Origin: Lusitaniella coriacea LEGE 07157
GTDB lineage: Bacteria > Cyanobacteriota > Cyanobacteriia > Cyanobacteriales > Spirulinaceae
NCBI RefSeq assembly: GCF_015207425.1
Contig: NZ_JADEWZ010000002.1
Location: forward strand, 178,599-242,598
Direction of reading: 5' to 3'
DNA: 64,000 nucleotides
In this document: one piece after another, positions 16,274 to 25,261 of the stretch
How the letters are laid out: each line of letters begins with the position of its first letter
How positions within the stretch are numbered: the stretch's first letter is position 1
Program-made: the position numbers and the translations under genes
Notes under the pieces: model-generated
The model's database searches: none
Seen by the model: only the letters and a program-made list of their open reading frames with translations
What the model was told of the DNA's origin: nothing

Positions 16274-18999
16274 GGGTTGACGGCTAGCTCGATAGAAAAT
16301 TCCGTCCCTTCGCCAACCACCGATTGGCACGCGAGATGCCCCCCGTGTTTTTCAACAACGATTTGCTGGCTGATTGCCAAACCCAAACCCGTCCCTTTGC
16401 CGATGGGTTTGGTGGTGAAGAAAGGTTCAAAAAGCTGCTCCTGCACTTCTGGGGAGATTCCGTTGCCGTTATCGCGAATGCGAATGGTGACGGTTGGCTG
16501 GGAATTTCGCTCGCTGGTTGTGGTGTTGATGGCGATCTGTCCTGGGCGATCCATTTCCTCTAGAACATCAACGGCATTGCCCAGCAGGTTCATGAATACT
16601 TGATTGATTTGGGAAGGATAGCATTCGACGAGGGGCAACTCTCCGTAATTTTTGATGACTTCGATTTCCGATCGCGCGCCCACGCCTTTTAACCGATGGC
16701 TGAGAATGAGGAGCGTACTTTCAATCCCTTCGTGAAGGTCTACTTTTTCCATTTGAGTGCTATCTCTCCGGGAAAAATTGCGCAGGGACAACACGAGATT
16801 TTGAATGCGTTGAGCGCCCACATCCATTGAAGAAAGGGTTTTAGGAAAATCCTCGATTAAAAAGTCCAATTCGACGGATTCGGCAAGCTCTTGAATCTCT
16901 TCGGGCGGGTTGGGATAGTGCTTTTGGTAGCGCTGCACCAATTCAATCAGATCCCTGGCGTATTCTTGGGCATAGTTGAGATTGCCGCAGATAAAACCGA
17001 CGGGATTTTTGATTTCGTGTGCCACTCCCGCCACCAACATTCCTAAAGCAGACATCTTTTCTGTTTGAATCAGTTGCGCTTGGGTTTGTTGGAGATCGTA
17101 GAGAGCTTGTCCGAGTTGGTGTGCCTGGGATCGCGCGACTTGGGCGGCGGTTTTGCTTTGTTCGTAGAGCTTTGCTTGATCGATCGCGATCTCCAGTTGA
17201 TCGACGACAGCTTGAAGCAGTTTGAGTTCGCGATTATTCCAGGTTTTGGGCGTGTCATACTGGGCGCAGAGAATAAACCCCATTTGACCGGAACGGGGGC
17301 GCACCGGGGCAACTGCCAGAGAGGCTAACCCTACCGATTGGAGAGATTCGCGACTGCTGGGGGCGAGTTGGGAATCGAGCGAAAAGTCGTCAATAGCAAG
17401 CAAGCGATCGCCAAGAGTCTGAACGATCGCTTGCAAAGCAGCGTGGGAGTTGATGCGACAGCGATCGAGGGGCAAAGCTTGACAGGCAGCGATTTCTAGA
17501 ACATTGCTCTCCCTTGAGGGGAAGTACCATAAAAACTGGCAGCAGTCGATGGCGAGAAAACTAAAAATTTCTTCTACCGCGATCGCGAGAATGGTTTCCA
17601 ATTCCAAAGAATTGCGAATTTGACTCGATAGCCGCTTTTTGAGTAACTGTTCTTTTGCCTGCAATTGCTGGTATCGCTGTTCTGCTGCGGTGAGTTGCCG
17701 TTGGGTGCTGCGCAGTTGTTGATTGGCACGAATAAGCTGCACCATCAGGACTTTGAGCGCGCGAGAGTTCTCCTCCAACTGACAGCGATGGTGAATGCCC
17801 TCGGAGACTTCTGCGAGCAAATCAACAATCGTCGGTTGTAGGGGGTTGTCCCAATCTTCGAGTCCCAACCACGGTTTGGGCGCGATCGCGTCCTGCGTCT
17901 CGTCGATCGCTTGAAATTGCCCCGTGGGTAGAATTTGTCCGATTCGGCAATACTTCCAAAGATGGTGATTGGCATCGATGCGAACCGATCCCCCTGGGGA
18001 GTCAAAGGTTAAATCGTAAGCCGCACGGCGCACTTCATTCGTCTCAAAGGATTGGGCTTTTTCTACCGCTTGCTTCCATAAATAAACCTGAGTGTAAGCC
18101 GATTCGATGGGATCGCTCGTCACTCTATCCTGTCCGTATCGCGCCTTAAAATTTCGGACAAAAACTCGATTGCGCTCGTTATCTAAACTTTGGAAGTAGC
18201 CCCAACTGGCATAATGACCCACCGCCGCACTGCCAATGCGAGATAATTCTTCTTCTGCCACACTCATGGCTAATATAGGAATGTTTTGCGGCTTTAAGCC
18301 GGCAGCTTTGTATTGCTGGTAAAAGGCAATATTGCTATCGCCGTTGAGGGTACTAATAATGGCATCGGGGCGTACCTGTCGGATAAAAGCCAAAATCGAT
18401 TCAAATCGATCGGTTCCCAGGGGAACGTACTGTTCTGCAAGACATTCTCCCCCCTCCCTCCGAAGTTGCGCTTGAATGATTTTGTTGACCGTGCGGGGAA
18501 AAACATAATCGGAACCGAGAAGATAGAGGCGCTTGCGTTGATGGGTTAATAGCCAGCGCACTGCCGGTTCGATTTGTTGATTGGGGCAACTTCCGGTATA
18601 GAAAATGTTAGAAGAACCTTCGAGTCCTTCGTACTGGAGGGGATACCATAGCAGCACATTCGCCTGTTCGAGGATGGGGAGAAGTGCTTTGCGCGAGGCG
18701 GAAGTCCAACAGCCGAAAAGAGCGATAACCGCGCGATCGCGCAGGAGTTGTTTGGCTTGATTGGCAAAAATAGTTGGGTTGGAGGCTCCATCCGCGAGAA
18801 TGGGTTCGATCCTTTGACCGAGAACGCCACCGTTTTCATTGATTTCCGCGATCGCCATCAGCGCGGCATCTCTAAGGAAAGGCTCGCTAATTGCCATCGT
18901 CCCACTGAAGGAGTGTAGAATACCAACGGCAACAGAAGTCTCGGACTGGGGCGCACAATCGCGAGTGGTTCGCGAAGCAGAATTACCGATTTCACTCAT
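16270..18999 (-). CDS. histidine kinase with UrtA/AmiC-type ligand-binding domain
   Basis: 909 residues. Residues 20-390 form a type-1 periplasmic-binding fold of the UrtA/AmiC/FmdD family (VAVGILHSFSGTMAISE, EINENGGVLGQRIEP, LFGCWTSASRKA, FYTGSCPNQQ, NGDSNIAFY). A coiled coil (400-470), a GAF domain (470-620), HisKA (HEIKNPVGF with the phospho-acceptor histidine) and HATPase_c (N box NLLGNAVDV, DNGNGI, GKGTGLGLAISQ) follow. No signal peptide and no membrane segment is visible, so the binding domain is probably cytoplasmic, as in AmiC. A small amide or urea-like ligand is likely. It lies 97 bases downstream of a receiver-only gene on the same strand, so the two probably form a two-component operon. 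N-terminal residues 1-20 may not be translated if a later start is used. Confidence 0.85.
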   Translation of the reverse strand: MSEIGNSASRTTRDCAPQSETSVAVGILHSFSGTMAISEPFLRDAALMAIAEINENGGVLGQRIEPILADGASNPTIFANQAKQLLRDRAVIALFGCWTSASRKALLPILEQANVLLWYPLQYEGLEGSSNIFYTGSCPNQQIEPAVRWLLTHQRKRLYLLGSDYVFPRTVNKIIQAQLRREGGECLAEQYVPLGTDRFESILAFIRQVRPDAIISTLNGDSNIAFYQQYKAAGLKPQNIPILAMSVAEEELSRIGSAAVGHYASWGYFQSLDNERNRVFVRNFKARYGQDRVTSDPIESAYTQVYLWKQAVEKAQSFETNEVRRAAYDLTFDSPGGSVRIDANHHLWKYCRIGQILPTGQFQAIDETQDAIAPKPWLGLEDWDNPLQPTIVDLLAEVSEGIHHRCQLEENSRALKVLMVQLIRANQQLRSTQRQLTAAEQRYQQLQAKEQLLKKRLSSQIRNSLELETILAIAVEEIFSFLAIDCCQFLWYFPSRESNVLEIAACQALPLDRCRINSHAALQAIVQTLGDRLLAIDDFSLDSQLAPSSRESLQSVGLASLAVAPVRPRSGQMGFILCAQYDTPKTWNNRELKLLQAVVDQLEIAIDQAKLYEQSKTAAQVARSQAHQLGQALYDLQQTQAQLIQTEKMSALGMLVAGVAHEIKNPVGFICGNLNYAQEYARDLIELVQRYQKHYPNPPEEIQELAESVELDFLIEDFPKTLSSMDVGAQRIQNLVLSLRNFSRRDSTQMEKVDLHEGIESTLLILSHRLKGVGARSEIEVIKNYGELPLVECYPSQINQVFMNLLGNAVDVLEEMDRPGQIAINTTTSERNSQPTVTIRIRDNGNGISPEVQEQLFEPFFTTKPIGKGTGLGLAISQQIVVEKHGGHLACQSVVGEGTEFSIELAVNP

Positions 19000-19096
19000 C
19001 CCAGAAAACCTGCCAGGATTACGGATACTATTTTCTATCCTAGAAGATAACGGTCTAGGAATGTGCAGTCGTTTACACCCTAAATCACTTTAATCC

Positions 19097-19654
19097 CTAC
19101 TTCAGTTTTTGTTTGATAAACCCAACCAACTGAACCAATTGCTTTTTCAACCCTTCAATTTCATTATTCATCTTGCTCATTTGCTGTTTGAGGGCTTTAA
19201 TTTCTGCTTCCATTGCTGAGTTATCCCCCCCGGATTGAGAACCTCCCCCAGAAGAAGAAGTCGCTGCAACTGGACGAGAACGGGCTTTCTTTGTTGCATC
19301 CTGAATCGCCTCAATCAATTGCTTTTTCTCAAAAGGCTTACCCACGAAGGAAAAATACTTAAAAGGTTCTGGCAGCTTTTCGGTAATCTCTTCTTTGCGA
19401 CCGGACATCACCACCAGAGGGATAGAATGCAATTCTGGGCTTTTTTCAATTTCTTGGTAGACTTCCCAGCCACTCATTTTCGGCAGCAGAAAATCCAACA
19501 TGATGAGGCTTGGTTGTTCGGCGCGGATTAAATTGAGTCCTTGCACGCCATCTTGCGCTTCAATAATTTCAACATTACCCTGGGGCAACATTTCTTTGAC
19601 CCGCATTCTAATTACTTTACTGTCATCAATAACTAGGATTTTTTGAGTTGCCAC
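19097..19654 (-). CDS. CheY-like response regulator with C-terminal coiled coil
   Basis: 185 residues. Receiver domain at 1-125 with intact acidic pair D10/D11, phospho-acceptor D54 (LIMLDFLLP) and the lysine of GKPF. A Ser/Gly-rich linker (SSSGGGSQSGGDNS) leads to a C-terminal coiled coil (MEAEIKALKQQMSKMNNEIEGLKKQLVQLVGFIKQKLK). There is no DNA-binding or enzymatic output domain, so it probably acts by dimerisation or by binding a partner. It is upstream of the histidine kinase at 16270-18999 and probably co-transcribed with it. Its receiver is clearly related to the degenerate one at 5824-7602. Confidence 0.88.
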   Translation of the reverse strand: MATQKILVIDDSKVIRMRVKEMLPQGNVEIIEAQDGVQGLNLIRAEQPSLIMLDFLLPKMSGWEVYQEIEKSPELHSIPLVVMSGRKEEITEKLPEPFKYFSFVGKPFEKKQLIEAIQDATKKARSRPVAATSSSGGGSQSGGDNSAMEAEIKALKQQMSKMNNEIEGLKKQLVQLVGFIKQKLK

Positions 19655-20022
19655 GACTAACTCCTTGAGAGGCGAATAACTATCTTGTTAGTTGAGATAG
19701 AAGATTAAACTGAACAATCTGGCGGTTGAGGTTTATAGAATTACACTTTAAGGTGAAATCCCCTGTAACTTCCAGATTGGGCGATCTTAACATTCCCCCG
19801 ATCCTTGATGAAGTTACGTTCCTCCTCGCAAAATCGAGAGGATGGAGAAAGCTTGCAATACTCGCGGTTGAGCTGTGCTGTGATTTTAGATTAATTTTAC
19901 TAATTGAGGCAAGACGTTTGGGGATTTGGGCGCGATCGCGCGGGTTGCTCTTCGGCAGATTCCTTTGGGATCGCGCGCTCTGGTGGCATAAGATTGGAAA
20001 AGTCAGTATTTCCTGGATTGAG

Positions 20023-20934
20023 ATGCCTTCATACAGTCAGTCATCGGATCGCACTTGGCGCGAGCAAATTACCGCAATGCCGCCTTGGTTGCGCCGTCCT
20101 TTGGGAAAAGCCAGCGAGATATCAACGGTACAGAGGATTATCAAACAGCGCAACATTCACACCATTTGCGAGGAAGGTCGCTGTCCCAATCGCGGCGAGT
20201 GTTACGCCCAAAAAACTGCAACGTTTTTGTTGATGGGTCCCACCTGCACCCGCGCTTGTGGGTTTTGTCAGGTGGATAAGGGACACGCACCAATGCCTCT
20301 CGATCCTCAAGAACCGCAAAAAATTGCCGAGGCGGTACAGCTTCTCGGTTTGGATTATGTGGTTTTAACTTCCGTGGCGCGGGACGATTTGCCCGATGGG
20401 GGTGCGGGGGGTTTCACCGCAACGATGGCGGCGATTCGCCAGGTTCGTCCTACGGCGCAGATTGAGGTGTTAACGCCGGATTTTTGGAGTGGGAAAGACG
20501 CGCAATCTCAGCAACGGGAACGGGTGGCGGCGGTTGTGGCAGCGCGTCCGGCTTGCTATAACCACAATATTGAAACGGTACGGCGGTTGCAAGATCCGGT
20601 GCGGCGCGGGGCAAAATACGCGCGATCTTTGGCTGTTTTGCAATGGGTGAAGGAACTCGATCCGACAATTCCTACAAAATCCGGCTTAATGTTGGGTCAT
20701 GGGGAAACGGAGGGGGAAATTGTAGAGACTTTGCGAGATTTACGCGCGATGGGGTGCGATCGCGTAACTTTGGGGCAATATATGCGTCCTTCTTTTGCCC
20801 ATCTCCCGGTGCAGAGGTATTGGACTCCAGAGGAGTTTGAAAAGTTGGGCGCGATCGCGCGATCCTTGGGCTTTAGTCGCGTGCGTTCGGGCCCTTTGGT
20901 GCGCAGTTCCTACCATGCCGGGGCTACCAGTTAA
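20023..20934 (+). CDS. lipA: lipoyl synthase
   Basis: Radical-SAM enzyme that inserts two sulfurs into octanoyl groups bound to lipoyl domains of pyruvate dehydrogenase, glycine cleavage H protein and related complexes. Both iron-sulfur clusters are visible: the auxiliary [12 protein letters not shown] motif and the radical-[11 protein letters not shown] motif. The C-terminal R-S-S-Y-H-A element is present. The reading frame is open for 99 codons upstream of 20023, but residues there do not look like lipA, while [15 protein letters not shown]... gives the usual length of about 303. The upstream 300 bases probably hold the promoter. Confidence 0.93.
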   Translation: MPSYSQSSDRTWREQITAMPPWLRRPLGKASEISTVQRIIKQRNIHTICEEGRCPNRGECYAQKTATFLLMGPTCTRACGFCQVDKGHAPMPLDPQEPQKIAEAVQLLGLDYVVLTSVARDDLPDGGAGGFTATMAAIRQVRPTAQIEVLTPDFWSGKDAQSQQRERVAAVVAARPACYNHNIETVRRLQDPVRRGAKYARSLAVLQWVKELDPTIPTKSGLMLGHGETEGEIVETLRDLRAMGCDRVTLGQYMRPSFAHLPVQRYWTPEEFEKLGAIARSLGFSRVRSGPLVRSSYHAGATS

Positions 20935-20961
20935 CAGTCATCAGATGGAGGACGGGTAAAG

Positions 20962-21023
20962 GGGGAGATCGATACGGTAGAATGCAGGTTTGGCGACTCT
21001 AATTTGCATTAGGCGTGAATTTT
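20962..21023. repeat. 62-bp inverted repeat, left arm
   Basis: Matches the reverse complement of 21531-21592 at about 58 of 62 positions. It runs from GGGGAGATCGATACGGTAGA through ATGCAGGTTTGG to the ATTAGGCGTGA end. The arms enclose exactly one gene, the cytochrome c gene. The arm ends 13 bases before the ATG, so it forms that gene's 5' leader and probably part of its promoter. Confidence 0.9.
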
Positions 21024-21035
21024 CATAGAGGGTTT

Positions 21036-21380
21036 ATGGTACGAATTGTTGTAACTTGCGCGATCGCGTTGTTCGCTTTCATTTTTTCCGGTTTTTCGCA
21101 CAGTCAGTCCGCCTGGGCAACTCCTGTTGATTCGGGAGTCCAGATTTTTCAGGTTCAATGTGCGGGCTGTCATGCCCACGGGGGCAATATTATTCGTCGC
21201 CGCAGAACTCTCAAGAAAAAGGCACTCCATCGCAATGGCATCGATTCGCCGGAGGAAATCGCCCTTCTTGTTACCAATGGCAAAAACAATATGTCAGCGT
21301 TTGAAGATCGTTTGAGTCCGGAGGAGATTGAGGCGGTTTCGGCTTATGTTTGGGAGCAAGCAGAGTTGGGATGGCGCTAG
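21036..21380 (+). CDS. small c-type cytochrome (cytochrome c6-like)
   Basis: 114-residue exported haem protein. Residues 1-26 are a signal peptide (VRIVVTCAIALFAFIFSGFSHSQSAWA, cleavage after AWA). The haem motif CAGCH lies shortly after, and a later methionine in KNNMSAFEDRLSPEEIEAVSAYVWEQA matches the axial ligand region of cytochrome c6/c553. In the lumen or periplasm such proteins carry electrons from cytochrome b6f to photosystem I or to oxidases. A GTG at 21015 is possible, but the ATG at 21036 gives a normal signal peptide. The RRRRTLKKKAL segment is more basic than in typical c6. It is bracketed by 62-base inverted repeats. Confidence 0.8.
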   Translation: MVRIVVTCAIALFAFIFSGFSHSQSAWATPVDSGVQIFQVQCAGCHAHGGNIIRRRRTLKKKALHRNGIDSPEEIALLVTNGKNNMSAFEDRLSPEEIEAVSAYVWEQAELGWR

Positions 21381-21694
21381 TGGTTCGTCATATAAAATTC
21401 GGTTGAATGCCCTCGGTGAGGACTGACACGGGGAAGGGGAGACGGGGAGAAAGCTGGGGAAGCTGGGGAAGCTGGGGAAGTGGGAGGATGGGGAGATGCG
21501 GGGATGCGGAGAGAAATTGGCAACTTTTTTAAAAGTCACGCCTAATGTGAATTAGAGTCACCAAACCTGCATTCTACCGTATCGATCTCCCCTCGCCCAG
21601 GATTGGGAGAGGGGTTGGGGGAGAGGGCTTACAGAGCTTCTGGGTAATATACATTAGACGTTAAGTCTATTCCCTATTCCCTATTCCCTGATGG
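21381..21694. other. intergenic region with repeats
   Basis: Contains G-rich strings with four GCTGGGGAA units (21453-21480), the right inverted-repeat arm and the dispersed repeat matching the left window edge (21622-21664). No gene seen. Confidence 0.6.
21531..21592. repeat. 62-bp inverted repeat, right arm
   Basis: Inverse of 20962-21023, with four differences seen by eye. It lies 150 bases after the cytochrome c stop codon and about 100 bases past the 3' end of the glycosyltransferase gene on the opposite strand. Confidence 0.9.
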
Positions 21695-22924
21695 CTATAA
21701 AAGTCCCATCTCTTTTAACCCCTGAATCAAGCGTTGCGCTTCTTGGGGATTTTGGGTTTGGTAAAGCGCGATCGCGCGATTAAAAGCTTTCTTACTTTCC
21801 GGGACATTGCCACCCTTGAACCAAGCAACCCCCAAATTTTGATAAGCTTGGGCGTAATCGGGATTGAGTTGAATCGCTTTTTGGTAAGCCGCGATCGCGC
21901 CCTGTAAATCTCCCTGCGCTTTCAAGACCATTCCCAAGTTATAGTGACCCGTGGTAAAGGTGGGGTCGATCTTCAACGCTTCCTGGTAAATCTTTTGGGC
22001 AATTTTCAACTCCCCCGCGCCTTGCAGCAAACTCCCCAAATTGTTGTACGCACCGAGTTTGAGTTGGGGCATAATTGGCTGTTCGAGAGCCTTTTGGTAG
22101 TGACGCGCGGCGCGATTGACATCCTGAGATTGCCTATAACCATTGCCGAGATGGTAATGTAGCTCGAACAAAACGGGACTTTCAATCTTGGTTGCTTGCA
22201 AACCCCTTTCCAACAGTTCAATTCCTTCTTGAATATTCCCTTCTTGTAAATACAGCGCCCCCAACTTACTGCACGTATAGGGATCCTTGGGATGTTCGGC
22301 TAAAAACCCCTCCATTGCCTCCTTCGCACGCCTGAACTTGTCCCGTCCCGCGATCGCGCTCGCTTGATAGCCATAGTGGAAAATTGCCACAGAAGGGAGA
22401 GAAACCACTTGCCAATAGGGTTCTTTTTGCAACAGCGCGATCGCGCGATCGTCGATGCTGGCGTGATAAGGACGAGTAAAATACAACTCCGGATGGCGGC
22501 GAAACAGGCGAGAGGTCAGGGAATAGGGCGATTGGGTTGCCCCCACCTCCTCCCGAAGAAGCGCGATCGCCACACAGTCTTCTCGTTCCATCGCCTCTCT
22601 CATTTGCGGTAGGATTTCCCCATTCAACACCTCGTCCGCATCGAGAACCAAAACCCATTCCCCCAGAACGTTCTGCAACGCCTCATTCCGCGCGGCGGAA
22701 AAGTCATTTCCCCACTCAAACTCGTACACCCGCGCCCCAAATTCCCTTGCAATTTCCACCGTTCGATCTGTCGATCCCGTGTCCAAAATCACCATCTCAT
22801 CCACAACATCCTTAACGCTATGCAGACATTGAGGGAGAGAGTCTTCCTCATCTTTGACAATCGCACACAGACTGAGCTTCACGGACACCGGCGATCCTCC
22901 TTCTTGACTGAAAACTGGAATCAT
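21695..22924 (-). CDS. family 2 glycosyltransferase with TPR repeats
   Basis: 409 residues. Residues 15-240 form a GT-A glycosyltransferase of family 2: LSLCAIVKDEEDSLPQCL, DEMVILDTGSTDRT, and the metal-binding DxD as VLDADEVL. Residues 245-405 contain about five TPR repeats (YNNLGSLLQGAGE, GHYNLGMVLKAQGDLQGAIAAYQKAIQLNPDYAQAYQNLGVAW). This is the SunS-like/TPR arrangement common in cyanobacteria. It is probably cytoplasmic and transfers a sugar to a protein or glycan acceptor; the repeats may bind the acceptor. A start at a later GTG (VKLSLCAIV) is possible. Monocistronic. Confidence 0.85.
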   Translation of the reverse strand: MIPVFSQEGGSPVSVKLSLCAIVKDEEDSLPQCLHSVKDVVDEMVILDTGSTDRTVEIAREFGARVYEFEWGNDFSAARNEALQNVLGEWVLVLDADEVLNGEILPQMREAMEREDCVAIALLREEVGATQSPYSLTSRLFRRHPELYFTRPYHASIDDRAIALLQKEPYWQVVSLPSVAIFHYGYQASAIAGRDKFRRAKEAMEGFLAEHPKDPYTCSKLGALYLQEGNIQEGIELLERGLQATKIESPVLFELHYHLGNGYRQSQDVNRAARHYQKALEQPIMPQLKLGAYNNLGSLLQGAGELKIAQKIYQEALKIDPTFTTGHYNLGMVLKAQGDLQGAIAAYQKAIQLNPDYAQAYQNLGVAWFKGGNVPESKKAFNRAIALYQTQNPQEAQRLIQGLKEMGLL

Positions 22925-23020
22925 TGCTTTTTTAAGACGGTGAGGATGTCAACAATAGCAAGCTCCGCAAATTTTATCCAGTTAATCAAAAAGCCGTACT
23001 TTCCAGTACGACTTTGCTCA

Positions 23021-23347
23021 GTTTCCATTAATTCGCTTTTCCCCGAAGAGAAAAGTTTTTGTAATCTTAGTATCGCTGCCGGCGAGCAGTGCCGGTTTCC
23101 ATTAATTCGCTTTTCCCCGAAGAGAAAAGCCAACATCACTGTTGGAACTGGTTCCGCAGCTGCTGGGTTTCCATTAATTCGCTTTTCCCCGAAGAGAAAA
23201 GTCGTTGTGTGTGTAACACACAAAAAGCCCACGTAGAAGCGTTTCCATTAATTCGCTTTTCCCCGAAGAGAAAAGAATTTCAATGGGAAGGAGTCTCCAT
23301 TGAGGCAAAAAAGTTTCCATTAATTCGCTTTTCCCCGAAGAGAAAAG
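23021..23347 (-). CRISPR. orphan CRISPR array, 5 repeats and 4 spacers
   Basis: Five identical 35-base repeats at 23021-23055, 23095-23129, 23167-23201, 23241-23275 and 23313-23347. Read on the plus strand they begin GTTTCCATTAATTCGCTTTT. On the minus strand they end in AATTAATGGAAAC, the usual GAAAC-type 3' handle, so transcription is minus. Spacers are 39, 37, 39 and 37 bases, all different. CTTTTC/GAAAAG pairs around the middle. A promoter is visible at the right end (23379-23409). No cas genes are within 20 kb, and the repeat differs from that of the cas-linked array at 52223, so it must use another Cas6 encoded elsewhere. Confidence 0.97.
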
Positions 23348-23711
23348 GCTACCCTTCTAGAAGGCTGACTCTGTATACATTATACACCCCCTTTTCTGAG
23401 GCATGGCAAATTAGGGGCAAATAATCGACACAAATTCTCAATAATCAAGAGTTCGACCCTCCTCAAACCCAGCCCCAGAGCGGCAGCCGAGGCATCCCAC
23501 GAAAGAATGCGGGTTTCAGCGGTTTTAAAGATGCCATAGCAAACGGAGATAACAGCAGCAATAATGAACAAAAGACTGATAAATCATAAATTACGAAAGC
23601 TTAGAGTTGAAATTGCTTGATTTTACCGAATCCCTCATTTCCTTTAAGAATACTCCAACCAATAAACCATCCCACAACCTATTTTTCCTCGCCCCGTCAC
23701 CCCGTCTTTGT
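23348..23711. other. leader and flank of the orphan CRISPR array
   Basis: Because the array reads leftward, its leader is 23348 to about 23450. It contains a TATAAT box and an A/T-rich stretch. Further right I see no gene or repeat of note apart from CACCCCGTC near 23697. Confidence 0.6.
23379..23409 (-). promoter_or_regulatory. promoter of the orphan CRISPR array
   Basis: On the minus strand, TTGCCA (23404-23409) and a perfect TATAAT (23379-23384) are separated by 19 bases. Transcription would start at about 23372, some 25 bases before the first repeat. The spacing is slightly long but the -10 box is perfect. Confidence 0.6.
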
Positions 23712-24212
23712 CTAACCCAATTGAACAACTTTTTCTTTGGGGTACTCTAACACCTTGCGGTAAACAATCTTGTCATCGCCTGTTTCGTAGAAATCGCGAA
23801 TTCTCGCTTCCTCGTTGTAAGCGCACTTGCGGTAGAACGCCCGCACGCGATCGAAGTCTGGCAAACCCGACGTTTCCACCAGCAGCAATCGCCCGCCTCG
23901 CGCCGTCAATAGTTGTTCGATGTAGTGCAGCAGTCGCGTACCGCGCCCTTGTCTCTGGCGATCGGGTCGGATGGCGATCAATTGAAGATTCCACGTCCGA
24001 TCGGTCATCTGTTCCATTTCGCAGTAGGCAACCCCCACTGGCGCGTTATCGTTATCCGTAACCCAGACGCGATCGCGGTCGTTATTGTCATCAAAGTAAT
24101 TAGCCAGCATTGCACCAAGTTCCTCAAGTTGGCTCGGCTGGAATAGTCCAGTGGCTTGGGCTAAGGCGATTAGCGCGGTTGTATCATCGGGCGTAGTCGG
24201 TCGAATCATCAT
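23712..24212 (-). CDS. GNAT family N-acetyltransferase
   Basis: 166 residues, the usual size of a single GNAT domain. Opens MIRPTTPDDTTALIALAQATGLF, with the acetyl-CoA binding motif A as LQLIAIRPDRQRQGRGTRLLHYIEQ and motif B near LPDFDRVRAFYRKCAYNEEARIRDFYETGDDKIVY. It transfers an acetyl group from acetyl-CoA to an amine on an unknown small molecule or protein. Standalone gene. Confidence 0.85.
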   Translation of the reverse strand: MMIRPTTPDDTTALIALAQATGLFQPSQLEELGAMLANYFDDNNDRDRVWVTDNDNAPVGVAYCEMEQMTDRTWNLQLIAIRPDRQRQGRGTRLLHYIEQLLTARGGRLLLVETSGLPDFDRVRAFYRKCAYNEEARIRDFYETGDDKIVYRKVLEYPKEKVVQLG

Positions 24213-24359
24213 AAACCCCAGGATGTAAACCTAATCAGCATACAGAGATTCTTTGAAAGTTATCGGTTGCTGTGGGGTTTCTTTACGCCCAGCTCTACTA
24301 TCGCAATAGCCAGGAGTATTAGGACATTGGTGAAGGCGAGCGGGGGAGATGAGATGACG

Positions 24360-24384
24360 CGGCACTTCGACACGCTCAGTGACC
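24360..24384. repeat. CACTTCGACACGCTCAGTGA repeat, copy 2
   Basis: Exact copy of the core at 14791-14815, including the following GACCGGG. Confidence 0.85.
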
Positions 24385-24502
24385 GGGGGATGCGGGGACG
24401 CGGAGAGGGGGGAGTTGAGGGAGCAGGGGAAGCTGGGGAGGCTGGGGGAGTTTTTGGATGACACGGAGACGGCTAATGACTGTTCCCTATTCCCTGTCTT
24501 GC

Positions 24503-24548
24503 CGAGCGTTCCCTTGCGTCTTTCGCCGACGCGGGGTCTCGGCGCTAT
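24503..24548. repeat. GCGTTCCCTTGCGTCTTTCG repeat
   Basis: Its reverse complement (CGAAAGACGCAAGGGAACGC) is closely matched at 41968-42026. It contains GACGCGGGGTCT, also matched there as AGACCCCGCGTC. Confidence 0.75.
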
Positions 24549-24637
24549 TCCCTCTGATGACTGATAACTGCTATAGCTTGAAGATTAACCTTGCGTACAA
24601 TAGAAACCACCCATCTCCTTGAAAGAGGGATACCCCA

Positions 24638-25240
24638 ATGACAATAGCCACTTCATCACCGCCCATTCTCGCCACAGAACAGCGATTTGTCTTCCCGATT
24701 TTGATGAGTTGGGAGCAATTTAAAGCGCTAGATGTGCTTTTGGGAAAGACTCGTAGCGTTCGATTAGCTTATCTTGACGGGCGTGTAGAAATTATGACCC
24801 TTTCTGCCGAACATGAAACGATTAAATGTTTGCTTGCGCTTCTTCTTGGTCTTTTTTTCCTCGAAAAAGATATTAGTTTTACCCCGACGGGAAGCGCAAC
24901 CCTAGAAGCCGCAGAGAAGGGAACGAGCAAGGAACCCGATCTGTCTTATCGCTTTGGGGAAGAACGCAGACAAAAAGATTCGCCCGATCTTGCCATTGAG
25001 ATCGTGTTTACCAGTGGCGGATTGAATGTTCTGGAGTATTATCGGCGCTTTGAGGTTTCAGAGGTTTGGTTTTGGGAGGATGGGGTATTTTCGCTCTATC
25101 ACTTGCAAGCAGGAGGGTATCAACAGATCGAACAGTCCGATCTCTTGCCCGATTTGGATTTAGCGTTGCTCTCGCAATGTCTGCAAATGTCGGAAGAAAA
25201 GGAAGCGTTAAAGTTTTTTCGTGCTTCAATTCGGAATTAA
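24638..25240 (+). CDS. Uma2 family (DUF820) endonuclease-like protein
   Basis: 200 residues. PD-(D/E)XK-type fold of the Uma2 family: opening MSWEQFKALDVLL, then RLAYLDGRVEIMTLSAEHE, the metal-binding aspartate in SKEPDLSYRF and the acidic strand DLAIEIVFTSGG. In most members a lysine follows TSGGI-x-K; here the stretch is TSGGLNVLEYY, so that lysine is missing and activity may be altered. The family is strongly expanded in cyanobacteria; its role is uncertain, possibly associated with mobile DNA. It is convergent with another Uma2 gene 21 bases away. Confidence 0.85.
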   Translation: MTIATSSPPILATEQRFVFPILMSWEQFKALDVLLGKTRSVRLAYLDGRVEIMTLSAEHETIKCLLALLLGLFFLEKDISFTPTGSATLEAAEKGTSKEPDLSYRFGEERRQKDSPDLAIEIVFTSGGLNVLEYYRRFEVSEVWFWEDGVFSLYHLQAGGYQQIEQSDLLPDLDLALLSQCLQMSEEKEALKFFRASIRN

Positions 25241-25261
25241 ACGCGATCGATCGCGCCCAAA

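Larger units (their letters stand above)
24213..24637. other. intergenic region with repeats
   Basis: No gene seen. Holds the second CACTTCGAC repeat (24360-24384), G-rich strings with GCTGGGGA units, and the GCGTTCCCTTGCG repeat (24503-24548). A GAAAGAGGG ribosome site precedes the ATG at 24638. Confidence 0.6.

Noticed and set aside
22820..23424. Open frames with a repeated peptide (FPLIRFSPKRK)
   Set aside because: They are translations of the CRISPR repeats at 23021-23347, not genes.
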